Numbered from the stretch's first letter, positions 34,524-44,341 are shown. The stretch is 54,653 bases of DNA from Gemmatimonas sp. (GCF_021298855.1 NZ_JAJTHI010000017.1:1-54653), one strand, 5' to 3'. Numbers and translations: made by a program. Notes: a model not told the origin generated them from the sequence alone.

Positions 34524-35285
34524 TCAGGGATCGGTGGCCAGCCCGCGCAGGTAGCTGCCGACCATCTCCGCCATACCCGGGCGGGTATAGACATCCGGTC
34601 GTCGATCGGTCATGACCTGCACGATCACTGCGGCCACTTCGTCGGCGCTTTGCGAATTGGGGAGCGTGTGCGAGTCGGGGCCGCCGTGCAGGGCGTTGCT
34701 GCCGAAGGCGGTGCGCACCACGCCCGGGCTCACCAGCGAAAACTGAATCTCCGGGTGCGTCTCCTGCACTTCGGCGCGCATGTTGGTGGTGAGCGCGTTG
34801 AGGAAGTGCTTCGAGGCGCTGTAGGCCGAACGGAAGGTGGCCGTGGGCACCCGCCCCAGCATGGACGACACGTTGATGACGTGGCCGCGTCCCACGAGAC
34901 GGAAGTGCGGGAGCACCGCCTGCATGCCGTAGAGCGCGCTCTTCACGTTGACCCGCATCATGTCGTCGATGTCGGCATCGGTGAGTGCCGATGGCGCGCG
35001 CGTGATGCCACGCCCGACGTTGTTCACCCAGACGTCGAGGCGGCTGAAGCGGGCAAGGGTGGTGTCGACGATGTCGTCGACCTGCTGCCGTACGGTCACG
35101 TCGGCCGCGACGGTGACCACGTCCGGGGAGCCCAGCGTGCCGGCGAGGGCGCGGAGCGGCTCGGCGCGTCGGGCCACCAGCACGAGGTGGTGGGTGGGTG
35201 CCAGACGGGATGCCAGCGCCGCGCCAATGCCGGAGCTGGCGCCGGTGATGACGACCACGGGCCGGGCAGGAGGAGTGGGGGACAT
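34524..35285 (-). CDS. Short-chain dehydrogenase/reductase
   Basis: 253 residues, SDR fold. TGASSGIGAALA (about 14-25) binds the cofactor; the following NNVGRGITRA, catalytic Ser in VINVSSMLGR and YSASK (Tyr-x-x-x-Lys) are all present. The two downstream Arg after the first strand (VLVARRAEPLRAL) favour NADP(H). Substrate unknown. It is divergent from the HmuY-like gene, with a 91-base intergenic region containing a palindrome. Confidence 0.92.
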   Translation of the reverse strand: MSPTPPARPVVVITGASSGIGAALASRLAPTHHLVLVARRAEPLRALAGTLGSPDVVTVAADVTVRQQVDDIVDTTLARFSRLDVWVNNVGRGITRAPSALTDADIDDMMRVNVKSALYGMQAVLPHFRLVGRGHVINVSSMLGRVPTATFRSAYSASKHFLNALTTNMRAEVQETHPEIQFSLVSPGVVRTAFGSNALHGGPDSHTLPNSQSADEVAAVIVQVMTDRRPDVYTRPGMAEMVGSYLRGLATDP

Positions 35286-35314
35286 GCGCTCAATGTTAGG
35301 GGGGAGGGGAATAC

Positions 35315-35331
35315 CCGAGGTTGCCCCTCGG
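35315..35331. promoter_or_regulatory. Palindrome in the divergent region upstream of the HmuY-like gene
   Basis: CCGAGG (35315-35320) and CCTCGG (35326-35331) form a perfect inverted repeat with a 5-base spacer, lying between the divergent SDR and HmuY-like genes. It is a candidate operator. It does not resemble a Fur box, so no regulator is proposed. Confidence 0.35.
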
Positions 35332-35376
35332 ACAATTACGAATGCCCCCCGCATGACCGCGTTGCTAGGATCGGTC

Positions 35377-36495
35377 ATGCTGCTTTCCCGAACGATTCCG
35401 ACGCCGCCGACTCTTGCCGGGACGGCGCAATCCCGCCGCCGACGGGCGCGCCATACCGTTGCCACGCTGGCGGCCTTGGCCACACTTACCGCCTGCGAAG
35501 GCGAAGCCGACCTCACCGGCCCGGGCAGTCTTGGTCGCGAGCCGGCCCTCAACGAAGTGGTCACGACCGCGCCGCTCAACGCCAGCAGCAACGACACGCT
35601 GGTGTACTTCAGCTTTGCCACCGGTGGGCTGGTGCCGCGCAGCACCGATTGGGACCTGGCGCTCCGCCGGTTCGAGGTACGGCTGGCCTCTCCCGCCACC
35701 GGTGCCAGCAAGACGGTGCTGGGCTTCACGCTGGCCAACAATCAGAACGCCACCGCGCCGCAGGTGCTGGCATTCACTCCGGCCAACACGCTCGCGGCGT
35801 TTGACGCGCTGCGTGACGCGCAGGTGCCAGCCGACAGCCTGTTCGTGACCGATCGCCTGGCCGACAATCCGCAGGGGCATATCGTGCTGGGTGGTGTTCC
35901 CGTGGCCAACGCGGGCCAGTTCTGGAAGATCCGCCTGGCCAACGGGCAGTTCGCGGTGTTCCGCAACGCCGCCATCGGGTTCAACCGCACGCGCGCCACC
36001 GACTCGGTGGTGTTCGAGTCGCGGCTGCAGACGGGGACGGCGCTTGGGGCCGTGCAGCGACTGGTCGTCGTGCCCGGAACGACCACACGGGCGATCAGCC
36101 TCTCCACCAACAGTGTCGTCACGCCCAACGGCTGCAACTGGGATTTCCAGTTCAACCCGGACCCGACGCGCCTGGCCATCACCGTGAACACGGCGTGCAA
36201 CGTGGGCACCAACCCGGGTGGCGCGTCGCCAACCTTTGCGGCCGTGACGGTGGCCAACGACGCGCCGCAGTACGTGCCCTTCCTGTCGCAGCTGCTGGGC
36301 CCCATCCCCAACTCGATCCTCGATCCTCGCGCTCCGTTCCGCTACGACCTCACGGGGCAGCAGCGTCTGCACCCGGCATTCAATACGTACTTCGCCAAGG
36401 TCGGCACGCGGGTCTGGAAGTTCCAGCTCATCGACTACTACAGCGCCACGGGAGCCGCCGGATTCCCGACCATCCGCTACGCGCGCATCCGTTGA
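35377..36495 (+). CDS. HmuY-like family lipoprotein
   Basis: 372 residues from ATG 35377 (AGGA six bases upstream); an upstream in-frame ATG (35353) is also possible. The N-terminus is basic and ends in a lipobox LATLTAC with Cys40, so it is probably lipid-anchored. The mature part has the HmuY-like repeat pattern STDWDLALRRFEVRL, FWKIRLANGQFAVFR and a C-terminal VWKFQLIDYYSATGAAGFPT ending IRYARIR. HmuY proteins capture haem in Bacteroidota, usually with a TonB receptor next door, as here. Haem ligands cannot be assigned, so haem binding is inference. Confidence 0.8.
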   Translation: MLLSRTIPTPPTLAGTAQSRRRRARHTVATLAALATLTACEGEADLTGPGSLGREPALNEVVTTAPLNASSNDTLVYFSFATGGLVPRSTDWDLALRRFEVRLASPATGASKTVLGFTLANNQNATAPQVLAFTPANTLAAFDALRDAQVPADSLFVTDRLADNPQGHIVLGGVPVANAGQFWKIRLANGQFAVFRNAAIGFNRTRATDSVVFESRLQTGTALGAVQRLVVVPGTTTRAISLSTNSVVTPNGCNWDFQFNPDPTRLAITVNTACNVGTNPGGASPTFAAVTVANDAPQYVPFLSQLLGPIPNSILDPRAPFRYDLTGQQRLHPAFNTYFAKVGTRVWKFQLIDYYSATGAAGFPTIRYARIR

Positions 36496-36505
36496 GTTTC
36501 GCTCG

Positions 36506-38674
36506 GTGAGTCGGTTTGGCGGGGGGCAGGTGCTGCGGGCGGTCGCCGTCGCGGCGGTGGGACTGGGGCTGGCCGCGCTGCCGGCTGCGGCCCAGGTCCG
36601 CGGCGTGGTCGTCTCGCGCGCCGACGGTGCCCCGGTTGCGTCGGCGGAGGTGCGTCAGCTGCGTGGGAACGTACGGCTGCGCAGCGACGGCGAAGGGCGA
36701 TTCACCGTGCCCTCGCGCGCGGGCGACACGCTGCTCGTGCGGATGCTCGGCTACCGTGAGCAGCGCCTGGTGGTCACCCCGGAGCGCCTGGTGGGTGAAT
36801 GGCGTATCGCGCTCGAGCCGCTGGCCACGGTCCTGCCGGTCTTCACCACCACCATGGGCCAGCGGGTCATCCGTGCCAGCGAATCACCACGCAGCGTCAC
36901 GGTGGTCGATCGCCGGGAAATCGATGCGGTGGCGGCCGTGTCGGCCAACCAACTGCTGCGGCAACTGCCCGGCATGCAGGAACTGCCGGCGCCCCCCAGC
37001 AAGACGAGCATCTCCATTCGCGGCTTCGACGATTCGCGCGTGCTCGTGCTGGTGGATGGTGAGCCGGTGGCGGGCTCGCTCGTGGAAAGCCGCGACATCG
37101 GGCGGCTCAGCACCATTGCCGCCGAGCGGATCGAAGTCACGAAGGGCCCCAGCAGCGTGGAGTTTGGCAGCGACGCACTGGGCGGCGTGATCAACATCGT
37201 GCAGGCCGCCCCCACGCGCACGCTCACGGTGGACGGCGTGGCGCGACAGGGAGAACTCGGGCGCGAGGAGGCCTCGCTCGGCATCAGCAACACGTCGGGG
37301 CGGGTCGGCTATCGCGTGAACGGTGGCTGGCGACAGAGCGATCGGGTGACCGGCTACAATGCGGCCGGCTCCACGTTCAACCGCATCTTCGACGTGCGCA
37401 GCGATGTGCGTGTGGCACTCGGCTCGCAGTGGACCGCGCGGCTCGACGTGCAGGGCTCCCAGGAACGCCAGCGGTTTCCGCTCGATGCCAGCTTCAACGG
37501 CTTCATCGACAATCGCGGCGCGCAGGGATTCGCCGAGGCCCAGGGCCCGGCGCTGGGCGGCCACCTGCGCGTGCGGTCGTTCCAGCAGCGCTTCCGCTAC
37601 CAGTACCGTCAGGCCCGCGGGCTGCTGCCCATTCGCGGCTCTGCCGATTCGGTGGAGCAGCAGGAGCGGCAGCAGCGGTACCTGGTGGCGTATACCACGG
37701 TGGTCGGGCGTCATGCCCTCGACCTCGGGGTGCAGCATTCGCGGCGCACGCTGGTGGCTCCCGACAAGGTCGATGGTGACAGCGCGCGGGAAAACATCAG
37801 CGAAGTGTTCGTGCGCGATTCATGGACGATGGGCAACGTGCTGCTCACCGCCGGCGCGCGGTACACCGCGAGCACCTTGTGGGGGAGCACGGCCAATCCG
37901 TCGGTGGGGCTGGCGTGGCAGGCCACCCCGGCCCTGCGCTTTCGCAGCAATGTGGCGCGCGGCTTCCGGGCGCCCGGCTTCAAGGAGATTCGCTACACGT
38001 TCTTCAACCCGGCAGGGGGGTACGAGATCGTGGGCAATCCCGATCTGCGTCCCGAAAGCTCGGTGAGCGGCAGTGCCGGCGGGACGTGGGCGCCGTCGCG
38101 GCGCTGGTCGCTGGATGTGGAAGCCTACCGCAACGACGTGAAGGATCTCGTCGATTGGAGCTATCGTGGTGACAACGCCGCCGGCTTCCAGACCTACGCC
38201 AACGTGAACGTGGCCCGCGCGCGCACCCAGGGTATCGAGACCAACGCGCGGGTGAATCTGCTGGGGGCCGAGTTCAGCGTGGGGTACGACTACCTGCGGG
38301 CGCGCAACCTGTCCAGCGGGCTCCCCCTCAATCGTCGGGCCAGCCATACGGCGCGCTTCCGTGCGTCGCGCGAGTTCGGGGTGCTGCAGGGGCTCGCCGG
38401 CGATGTCTCGGTGCGCTACACCGGCGGGGCGCCGCTCGTGGGGATCCCCGCCGGCGCCCCCATCACCGGGCCGTTCTCCACGGCGCCCGGGGTCATCGGC
38501 CGCCAGGGCGCCCTGCTTTCGGTGGATGCCCAGTGGCGGTTGCGCATCACTCCCACCGCCACCTTGTCCGTGGGCGGCAACAATCTGCTGAACCAACGGC
38601 CGGCGCTGTGGACGCCGGCGTTCGACCGGCAGCTCTTTGCCGGTCTGCATATTCACTGGGCCGCGCTCAACTGA
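36506..38674 (+). CDS. TonB-dependent outer-membrane receptor
   Basis: 722 residues; GTG start at 36506, 10 bases after the HmuY-like stop. A signal peptide (RAVAVAAVGLGLAALPAAAQ) is followed by a short carboxypeptidase-regulatory-like domain (VRGVVVSRADGAPVASAEVR through LLVRMLGYREQRLVV). The plug domain is at about 125-235: SVTVVDRREIDAVAAVSANQ, TSISIRGFDDSRVLVLVDGE and VTKGPSSVEFGSDALGGVIN. The rest is a beta-barrel ending NLLNQRPALWTPAFDRQLFA and a terminal aromatic-containing strand. With the upstream lipoprotein it probably forms a haem or metal-complex uptake pair. Confidence 0.93.
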   Translation: MSRFGGGQVLRAVAVAAVGLGLAALPAAAQVRGVVVSRADGAPVASAEVRQLRGNVRLRSDGEGRFTVPSRAGDTLLVRMLGYREQRLVVTPERLVGEWRIALEPLATVLPVFTTTMGQRVIRASESPRSVTVVDRREIDAVAAVSANQLLRQLPGMQELPAPPSKTSISIRGFDDSRVLVLVDGEPVAGSLVESRDIGRLSTIAAERIEVTKGPSSVEFGSDALGGVINIVQAAPTRTLTVDGVARQGELGREEASLGISNTSGRVGYRVNGGWRQSDRVTGYNAAGSTFNRIFDVRSDVRVALGSQWTARLDVQGSQERQRFPLDASFNGFIDNRGAQGFAEAQGPALGGHLRVRSFQQRFRYQYRQARGLLPIRGSADSVEQQERQQRYLVAYTTVVGRHALDLGVQHSRRTLVAPDKVDGDSARENISEVFVRDSWTMGNVLLTAGARYTASTLWGSTANPSVGLAWQATPALRFRSNVARGFRAPGFKEIRYTFFNPAGGYEIVGNPDLRPESSVSGSAGGTWAPSRRWSLDVEAYRNDVKDLVDWSYRGDNAAGFQTYANVNVARARTQGIETNARVNLLGAEFSVGYDYLRARNLSSGLPLNRRASHTARFRASREFGVLQGLAGDVSVRYTGGAPLVGIPAGAPITGPFSTAPGVIGRQGALLSVDAQWRLRITPTATLSVGGNNLLNQRPALWTPAFDRQLFAGLHIHWAALN

Positions 38675-38728
38675 TTCGCCGCCGCGCGTGGCGCTGCCGT
38701 GCGCCGCAGCCTGCGTGTCGCCGGGCGG

Positions 38729-40555
38729 TTACAACGGCGCCAGCAGGGCGTGATCGCTGTCGGTGCGCAGGGTGAGCACCGCACGCGCCAACGGTTCGGG
38801 GAACTCGTGTGGACGCACCTCCTCCGGTGCCTCGTTCGGCACGTCGGCGTTGAACAGCCGGACGACCAGCGAGGGGCCCTCGCCTTCGACCGTGCCGCGA
38901 AAGGACGCGGTGGCACCGGTACGCCGGTGCGTGGTGCGCACCTGCCACTCCGGTTCCCCAGCAGTCACCTGCACGTCGAACGTTCCCACACGTGATGGGG
39001 CACCGGACACGGTGGCGCTGGCCGCGGCCATGGCCCCGGCGGCCACGCACAGCGTGGGATCGCGGTGCGGGAGCGCCTCCCGCACGAACACATCGCCGGC
39101 ACTCGGCGCGTCGGGACGGCCGTTGGTGGCGGGGGCCAGCCACTGCACGAACTCCGGGGTGAGTCGCGCCGCGGCGCCACTCAGCTCGAGGCAGCGCGCG
39201 GCATAGCGCAGGACCTGACGCACCTCGATGCGATCCACCTCGTCGAAGAACCAGGCACACGAGGTGAACAGTCGCAGCGCCGCACGCTGCAGTTCCAGCA
39301 GTTCACGACCGCGCCGCACCTCCGCCGCGGTCGCCCCGGCGCGCATGACCTGTTTGGCGAAGGTCTCCAGCAGGGGGCCGTCGGCGGCCACCACAGTGCC
39401 GTACCGGTCGCGCACGCTCCACGGATCGTCGACGAACAGCGTCGCGCCCTCGTGCTCGAATACGGCATGCATCTGGGCGGCCAACTGCTCGAGCGCGGCG
39501 CGCAGGGGCCCGCGCCACTGCTGCAGCGGCGGCTTGCCGCCGTCCAGACGACAGCCGCAGTTGCTGCGCCAGCGCTCCACGCCATGCGCGCAGCTCCACG
39601 CCGACGGGGAGACGAGCTGCACGTCGTGTATCGGCGCGTGGTTGGCCACCAGGGTGGCGGCGTTGGTGAGCCGGGTGCCCGACTGTCGCGAAATGAGCGC
39701 CAGCGCTTCCAGCAGCACCGAGTCGCCCGACTTGTGATGATGCCCGAACGTCTCGCCGTCGGTGGCGAGCGTCGTGCCGCGCGGCGCCTCCAGCGTCTGA
39801 CCGCGATAGGGCATGAAGCGTTCCGCGAGCGCATACGCATTGCGCAGCAGGCCGCCAAACGCCACGTCACCGGCCAATGAGCCGTCGTACGGCACAATGG
39901 TGAGTGCACGCCCGGACGCGCCGCGTCCGGTGGTGGCGCGCCAACGGACCGGCATGCCCTCCCCCTGATGCCCGTGCAGCTGATACGGCGCCAGAATCGT
40001 GAAGGCGATGCCTTCGGCGGCCACCGCTTCCAGCGTGGCCTCATCGGCCGCACACTCCGGCAGCCACATCCCCTCCGGCTCACGGCCGAAGCGCCGCCGG
40101 AAGTCGCGAATACCCCAGCGGATTTCCGTCAGCCGGTCCCGTGGCGAGGCGAGGGGCAGGATGACATGGTGATACGGTGCCGCCATGGCATTGCCGTGGC
40201 CCCAGCGTTGCACGCTCGCGGCATCGCCGGCGATCATGGCCTGCATGGTGTCGGGGGCCTCGCTGTCGAGCCATTCGCACAGCGTGGCCCCCGCATCGAA
40301 CGAGCACCACGCATAGAGATTCACCACGCGGGCCAGCCCGGAACGGGCGTCGGCATCGCGGGCCACGGCGCGCGGATCACGACGAAACGCCTCGGCACGC
40401 CCGAGTCGCGCGTAGCACTCGCGATTGATGCGGCTGTTCCAGTCGTGGTCGGGAGCGGCCGACGGTTCGCCCGGCACCAGTTCCAGCCACGGATCTTCAC
40501 GCGGCGGCTGGTAGAGGTGCTGGTGCACGATGAGGTGGTGCGCGGCCTCGCTCAT
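38729..40555 (-). CDS. Glycoside hydrolase family 57 / DUF3536 protein
   Basis: 608 residues. HHLIVHQHLYQPPREDPWLE (about 6-25) opens the GH57-like barrel; candidate catalytic residues are Glu167 in GMWLPECAADEATLEAVA and Asp266 in TTLATDGETFGHHH. A long helical C-terminal region with LRLFTSCAWFFDEVDRIEVR follows, as in DUF3536 proteins. It probably acts on alpha-glucans, since it is the third gene of a glycogen cluster with an ATGA overlap to glgA. Specific activity (hydrolysis, branching or transfer) cannot be inferred. Confidence 0.87.
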   Translation of the reverse strand: MSEAAHHLIVHQHLYQPPREDPWLELVPGEPSAAPDHDWNSRINRECYARLGRAEAFRRDPRAVARDADARSGLARVVNLYAWCSFDAGATLCEWLDSEAPDTMQAMIAGDAASVQRWGHGNAMAAPYHHVILPLASPRDRLTEIRWGIRDFRRRFGREPEGMWLPECAADEATLEAVAAEGIAFTILAPYQLHGHQGEGMPVRWRATTGRGASGRALTIVPYDGSLAGDVAFGGLLRNAYALAERFMPYRGQTLEAPRGTTLATDGETFGHHHKSGDSVLLEALALISRQSGTRLTNAATLVANHAPIHDVQLVSPSAWSCAHGVERWRSNCGCRLDGGKPPLQQWRGPLRAALEQLAAQMHAVFEHEGATLFVDDPWSVRDRYGTVVAADGPLLETFAKQVMRAGATAAEVRRGRELLELQRAALRLFTSCAWFFDEVDRIEVRQVLRYAARCLELSGAAARLTPEFVQWLAPATNGRPDAPSAGDVFVREALPHRDPTLCVAAGAMAAASATVSGAPSRVGTFDVQVTAGEPEWQVRTTHRRTGATASFRGTVEGEGPSLVVRLFNADVPNEAPEEVRPHEFPEPLARAVLTLRTDSDHALLAPL

Positions 40556-42066
40556 GCGCGGTGACGCGCGAGGTCGGTGGCGCGACGATAGACCTCGGCG
40601 TAGCGCTCGGCCGAGCGTTGCCAGCTGAAGTCGCGGCGCATGGCCGCCTGCATGCGCGGACGCCACGCGGCCGGATCGTGGAAGCGCGCGAGCGCCCGCG
40701 AGATGGCCCGATCGAAGGCCGCGGGTTCGAACGCGTCGAAGAGGAACCCGGTGGCATCATCCTCGACGGTGTCGGCAATGCCCCCGACACGTCGGCCAAT
40801 GGGCAGTGCCCCGTAGCGCTGGGCCCGCAACTGCGTGAGGCCGCACGGTTCGTACTGCGACGGCATGAGGAACATGTCGGCACCCGCCATGAGTCGGTGC
40901 TCGAGCCGGTCGGTGAAGTCGAGTTGCACCCCCACGTGGCGCGGACGGGCGCGCGCGAGGGCAGTGAGCGCCTGTTCGTATCGCGGTTCGCCGGCTCCGA
41001 GGAACACGAACTGGGCATCCAGCGTCCACACGAGGTGCGAGTTGAGCATCAGGTCGAGTCCCTTCTGCTTCACCATGCGTCCCGTGAAGCCGAAGAGCGG
41101 CGTGCGCTTGCGCTGCGGCAGCCCGAAACTGCGCTGCAGCGCCGCCTTGCAGCGCGCCTTGTCCGTCGGATCGACATCGCTGTACGGCGCCGTGATCTGG
41201 TCATCGGCTGCCGGATTCCATACGGCCTGATCGATCCCGTTCACGATGCCGGTGAAGCGGTTGCCCAGCCACAGGAAGACCTCGTGCAGGCCGAAGCCAC
41301 CGTCGGCCGTGCGCAGTTCCGTGGCGTGGTTGGGGCTGACCGTCACCACCATGTCCGCGTGCGTGAGCCCCGCCTTGAGGAAGTTCACCTGGCCGTACCA
41401 TTCGGCGTGGCGGAAGGTGAACAGCTCCGGAGGAATGCCGCAGTCGTTGAGCGCAGTCGGGGGGAAGTGCCCCTGATAGCCGCCGTTGTGCACGGTGAGC
41501 ACCGTGGGCGTGCCGGCAAATCGCTCCCGCAACTCCGCATAGTGGCGCAGGTAGAGCAGGGCGAGCGAGGCGTGCCAGTCGTGCGCGTGCACGAGCACGG
41601 GTCCCGCAACGAGCCGGGGAATGGCGTCGAGCACCGCGCGCGAGTAGAGCGCGAAGCGGCGGGCATTGTCGGCGTAGTCGCGTCCGCCTTCGCCGTACAA
41701 TCCGCTCCGCGAGAAGGCGGACGGAATGTCGACGAACACCACCTTGGGCCCCTTGGGCGCGTGGACCTCGCGGAAGAAGCGCACCTCCTCGCGGCGGAAG
41801 CCGAGGTCGACGGCAAGGGGGCGGCCAAGCGGCGCGAGATCGGGCGCGAAATCGCGCACGGTGCGGTAGAGCGGCAGGAAGACCACGACATTCGCGCCGC
41901 CCTGCACCTGGACATTGGCCAGTCCCATGACCGCCTCGGCCAGGCCGCCGGAGCGGGCGAAGGGGCTGTACTCCGCCGTGAGGTGCACGATGGTGGGCGC
42001 TCCCGATTCCGGAGCGCGCACCAGTGGCGAGCCCCAACTGGGCGTGGGCTTCATGGGGGAGGTCAT
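40552..42066 (-). CDS. glgA: Glycogen synthase (GT5)
   Basis: 504 residues of the GT5 fold. It elongates alpha-1,4-glucan from ADP- or UDP-glucose. Visible motifs: HLTAEYSPFARSGGLAEAVM at the N-terminus, VHAHDWHASLALLYLR, TVSPNHATELRT, GNRFTGIVNGIDQAVWNP, FTGRMVKQKGLDLML and the acidic PSQYEPCGLTQLRAQRYG. Position 38, normally the Lys of the K-x-G-G-L nucleotide-sugar motif, is Arg here. Start ATG 42066 lacks a clear ribosome-binding site; another ATG lies 12 bases inside. Its stop overlaps the GH57-like gene start. Confidence 0.92.
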   Translation of the reverse strand: MTSPMKPTPSWGSPLVRAPESGAPTIVHLTAEYSPFARSGGLAEAVMGLANVQVQGGANVVVFLPLYRTVRDFAPDLAPLGRPLAVDLGFRREEVRFFREVHAPKGPKVVFVDIPSAFSRSGLYGEGGRDYADNARRFALYSRAVLDAIPRLVAGPVLVHAHDWHASLALLYLRHYAELRERFAGTPTVLTVHNGGYQGHFPPTALNDCGIPPELFTFRHAEWYGQVNFLKAGLTHADMVVTVSPNHATELRTADGGFGLHEVFLWLGNRFTGIVNGIDQAVWNPAADDQITAPYSDVDPTDKARCKAALQRSFGLPQRKRTPLFGFTGRMVKQKGLDLMLNSHLVWTLDAQFVFLGAGEPRYEQALTALARARPRHVGVQLDFTDRLEHRLMAGADMFLMPSQYEPCGLTQLRAQRYGALPIGRRVGGIADTVEDDATGFLFDAFEPAAFDRAISRALARFHDPAAWRPRMQAAMRRDFSWQRSAERYAEVYRRATDLARHRA

Positions 42067-42166
42067 CGATCTATTCTAGCAGAATCCCGCGCCGATTCCC
42101 GGAACTGGTGGTGAATCGACGCGGGAACGCACATCAGGCCACGGTCTCGGTCGTCACGACGCCGGG

Positions 42167-44341
42167 TCAGGCGAGTGGCGGATCGTCGGGGAGGGAATCC
42201 CCAAGGATGGCGGGGGCGTAGTAGGCGCGCGCGTACTGCTCCACCATGCGCCGCGCCGTGAACTGCTGGCCGCCCACACGAATGGCGTGCTTCATCATCG
42301 TGAGCCAACGCCGGGGCAGCTCGTTCTTGTCGCGATCGTAAAAGCGCGGGACCACGTCCTGTTCGAGCAGTTCGTAGAGACGATTGGCCGTGTTCATGCC
42401 GCTGTCGTCGTCCACGTCGGGCTCGATGGCCCAGCCGTTGTTCCCCTCGAAGCCCTCCTCCCACCAGCCGTCCACGGTGGAGAGCTGCGGCACGCCGTTG
42501 AGCGCGGCCTTCATGCCGCTGGTTCCCGACGCCTCGAGCGGCACCCGCGGCAGGTTCATCCACAGGTCCACGCCCTGCACCAGCAGGTGGGCCAGGTGCA
42601 TGCCGTAATCCTCCACGAACGCCACACGCCCCTCGAACTGCGGGTCACGCGTGAACTGGTACACGTTCTGCAGCACCTGCTTGCCCGGAGTGTCGGCCGG
42701 GTGCGCCTTGCCGGCGAAGACGATCTGCACCGGCCGCTGCGTATTGGTCACGAGGCGCCGCAGCCGCTCGACGTCACGGAAGATGAGGTTGGCGCGCTTG
42801 TACGTGGCGAAGCGCCGCGCAAAGCCGATGGTGAGCGTGTTGGGGTCGAGCAGCGTGCCGGCGCCCACGAGCTGCGTGGTTTCCATCTGCCGCGCTGCAA
42901 AGGCTCGCCGCGCCTCTTCCCGCACCATGCGCATCAGCGTGTTCTTGAGGCGCGAGTGCGTATACCAGAGCGTTTCGTCGTCGAGCGTGAGCACCTGCTC
43001 CCACAGCGCCGGATCGTTGCTGTGTCCCCACGCCGGCCCGAGATGCTCATCGAGCATCTTCATGATCGGGGTCGCCATCCACGTGGCCAGGTGCACACCG
43101 TTGGTCACGTGCCCCACGGGAATCGACTCCGTGTCGCGGTTGGGCCAAAGCGAGCGGCTCATCTCGCGCGTCACGATCCCGTGACGGCGCGACACCGCGT
43201 TGACCCGCCGCGACAGCCGCACGCTCGCCGCCGTCATGTGGTACACGCCCGATCCGGATTCCGGGTGGAAGCCGATGCGCAGGAACGTCTCGGCGTCGAT
43301 CCCCATCTCGGTCCAATACTCGTTGGCGCACTGCCGCACTTCGTCCACCGAGAAGTGGTCGTGCCCCGCCGGCACCGGGGTGTGCGTGGTGAACACGCTC
43401 GCATTGCGCACCTGCTTGACCGCCTCCCGGTACGCCGTGCCACCCGCACACAGCTCACGCACGCGCTCGACCATCATGAAGGCTGCATGGCCTTCGTTGG
43501 CGTGCCACGCCGCCGGGTCGATGCCCAGGGCACGGAGCGCGCGCACGCCGCCCACCCCCAGCAGCCATTCCTGACGGAGGCGCATGGCCGGTCCTCCGGA
43601 ATACAGCTTGGAGAGCAGGGGCCGGTCCTCGGGATGATTCACCTCGAGGTCTGAATCGAGCAGGTACACCGGCACGCGTCCCACCTGCATCTTCCACACG
43701 CGAATGTGAATGTCGCGTCCGAACGTGTTGACGGTGACCAGGTGGCGCGCGCCGTCGCGGCCGGGGAGCGGTACCAGCGGCACCCCGTCGAACTCGATGC
43801 GCGCGTCGCTGTCCTCCTGCCAGCCATCCACCCGGATGCGCTGGTCGAAGTACCCGTTGCGGTAGAGAATGCCCACGGCCACGAGCGGGACGCCAAGATC
43901 CGACGCCGTCTTGAGGTGGTCGCCGGCCAGCACCCCCAACCCACCGGAATAGATGGGGACCGAATTGTGGATACCGAATTCGGCACAGAAGTACGCCACC
44001 GGCCTGCCCCGGAGTTCGGGGAACGTTCGGGCGTACCACGTGTGCTCGTCCGAACGCTCGGCCGCCAGCCACTGCATGGCGCGGTCGTAGCGGGCGCAGA
44101 ACACCGGGTCGGTCGCGAGCTCGTCCAATCGGCCGGGCTGGACCAGCTGCAGCAGCCGGATCGGATTGTGGCGGGTCCGGTTCCACAGCGACTCGTCGAT
44201 GGACTTGAACAGCGAGCGGGCGTCGCGGTTCCAGCTCCAGGCGAGGTTCTGAGCGAGCTGGGCCAGGCCGGCAAGGCGACCGGGGAGGGTGCCCGGTGTC
44301 TGCACGAAGGGAATCTGGGGCGCGTCGACGAGGAGTGTCAT
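42167..44341 (-). CDS. glgP: Alpha-glucan (glycogen) phosphorylase family enzyme
   Basis: 724 residues, the shorter phosphorylase type common outside enterobacteria. It releases glucose-1-phosphate from alpha-glucans using pyridoxal phosphate. Features include VAYFCAEFGIHNSVPIYSGG (about 115-134), GHDHFSVDEV, SIPVGHVTNGVHLATW, LTIGFARRFATYKRANLIFR and the PLP Lys near 610 in EASGTSGMKAALNGV. It is transcribed first in the minus-strand cluster, followed by glgA 100 bases later. It is divergent from thrA across about 110 to 156 bases (depending on the thrA start). Confidence 0.94.
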   Translation of the reverse strand: MTLLVDAPQIPFVQTPGTLPGRLAGLAQLAQNLAWSWNRDARSLFKSIDESLWNRTRHNPIRLLQLVQPGRLDELATDPVFCARYDRAMQWLAAERSDEHTWYARTFPELRGRPVAYFCAEFGIHNSVPIYSGGLGVLAGDHLKTASDLGVPLVAVGILYRNGYFDQRIRVDGWQEDSDARIEFDGVPLVPLPGRDGARHLVTVNTFGRDIHIRVWKMQVGRVPVYLLDSDLEVNHPEDRPLLSKLYSGGPAMRLRQEWLLGVGGVRALRALGIDPAAWHANEGHAAFMMVERVRELCAGGTAYREAVKQVRNASVFTTHTPVPAGHDHFSVDEVRQCANEYWTEMGIDAETFLRIGFHPESGSGVYHMTAASVRLSRRVNAVSRRHGIVTREMSRSLWPNRDTESIPVGHVTNGVHLATWMATPIMKMLDEHLGPAWGHSNDPALWEQVLTLDDETLWYTHSRLKNTLMRMVREEARRAFAARQMETTQLVGAGTLLDPNTLTIGFARRFATYKRANLIFRDVERLRRLVTNTQRPVQIVFAGKAHPADTPGKQVLQNVYQFTRDPQFEGRVAFVEDYGMHLAHLLVQGVDLWMNLPRVPLEASGTSGMKAALNGVPQLSTVDGWWEEGFEGNNGWAIEPDVDDDSGMNTANRLYELLEQDVVPRFYDRDKNELPRRWLTMMKHAIRVGGQQFTARRMVEQYARAYYAPAILGDSLPDDPPLA

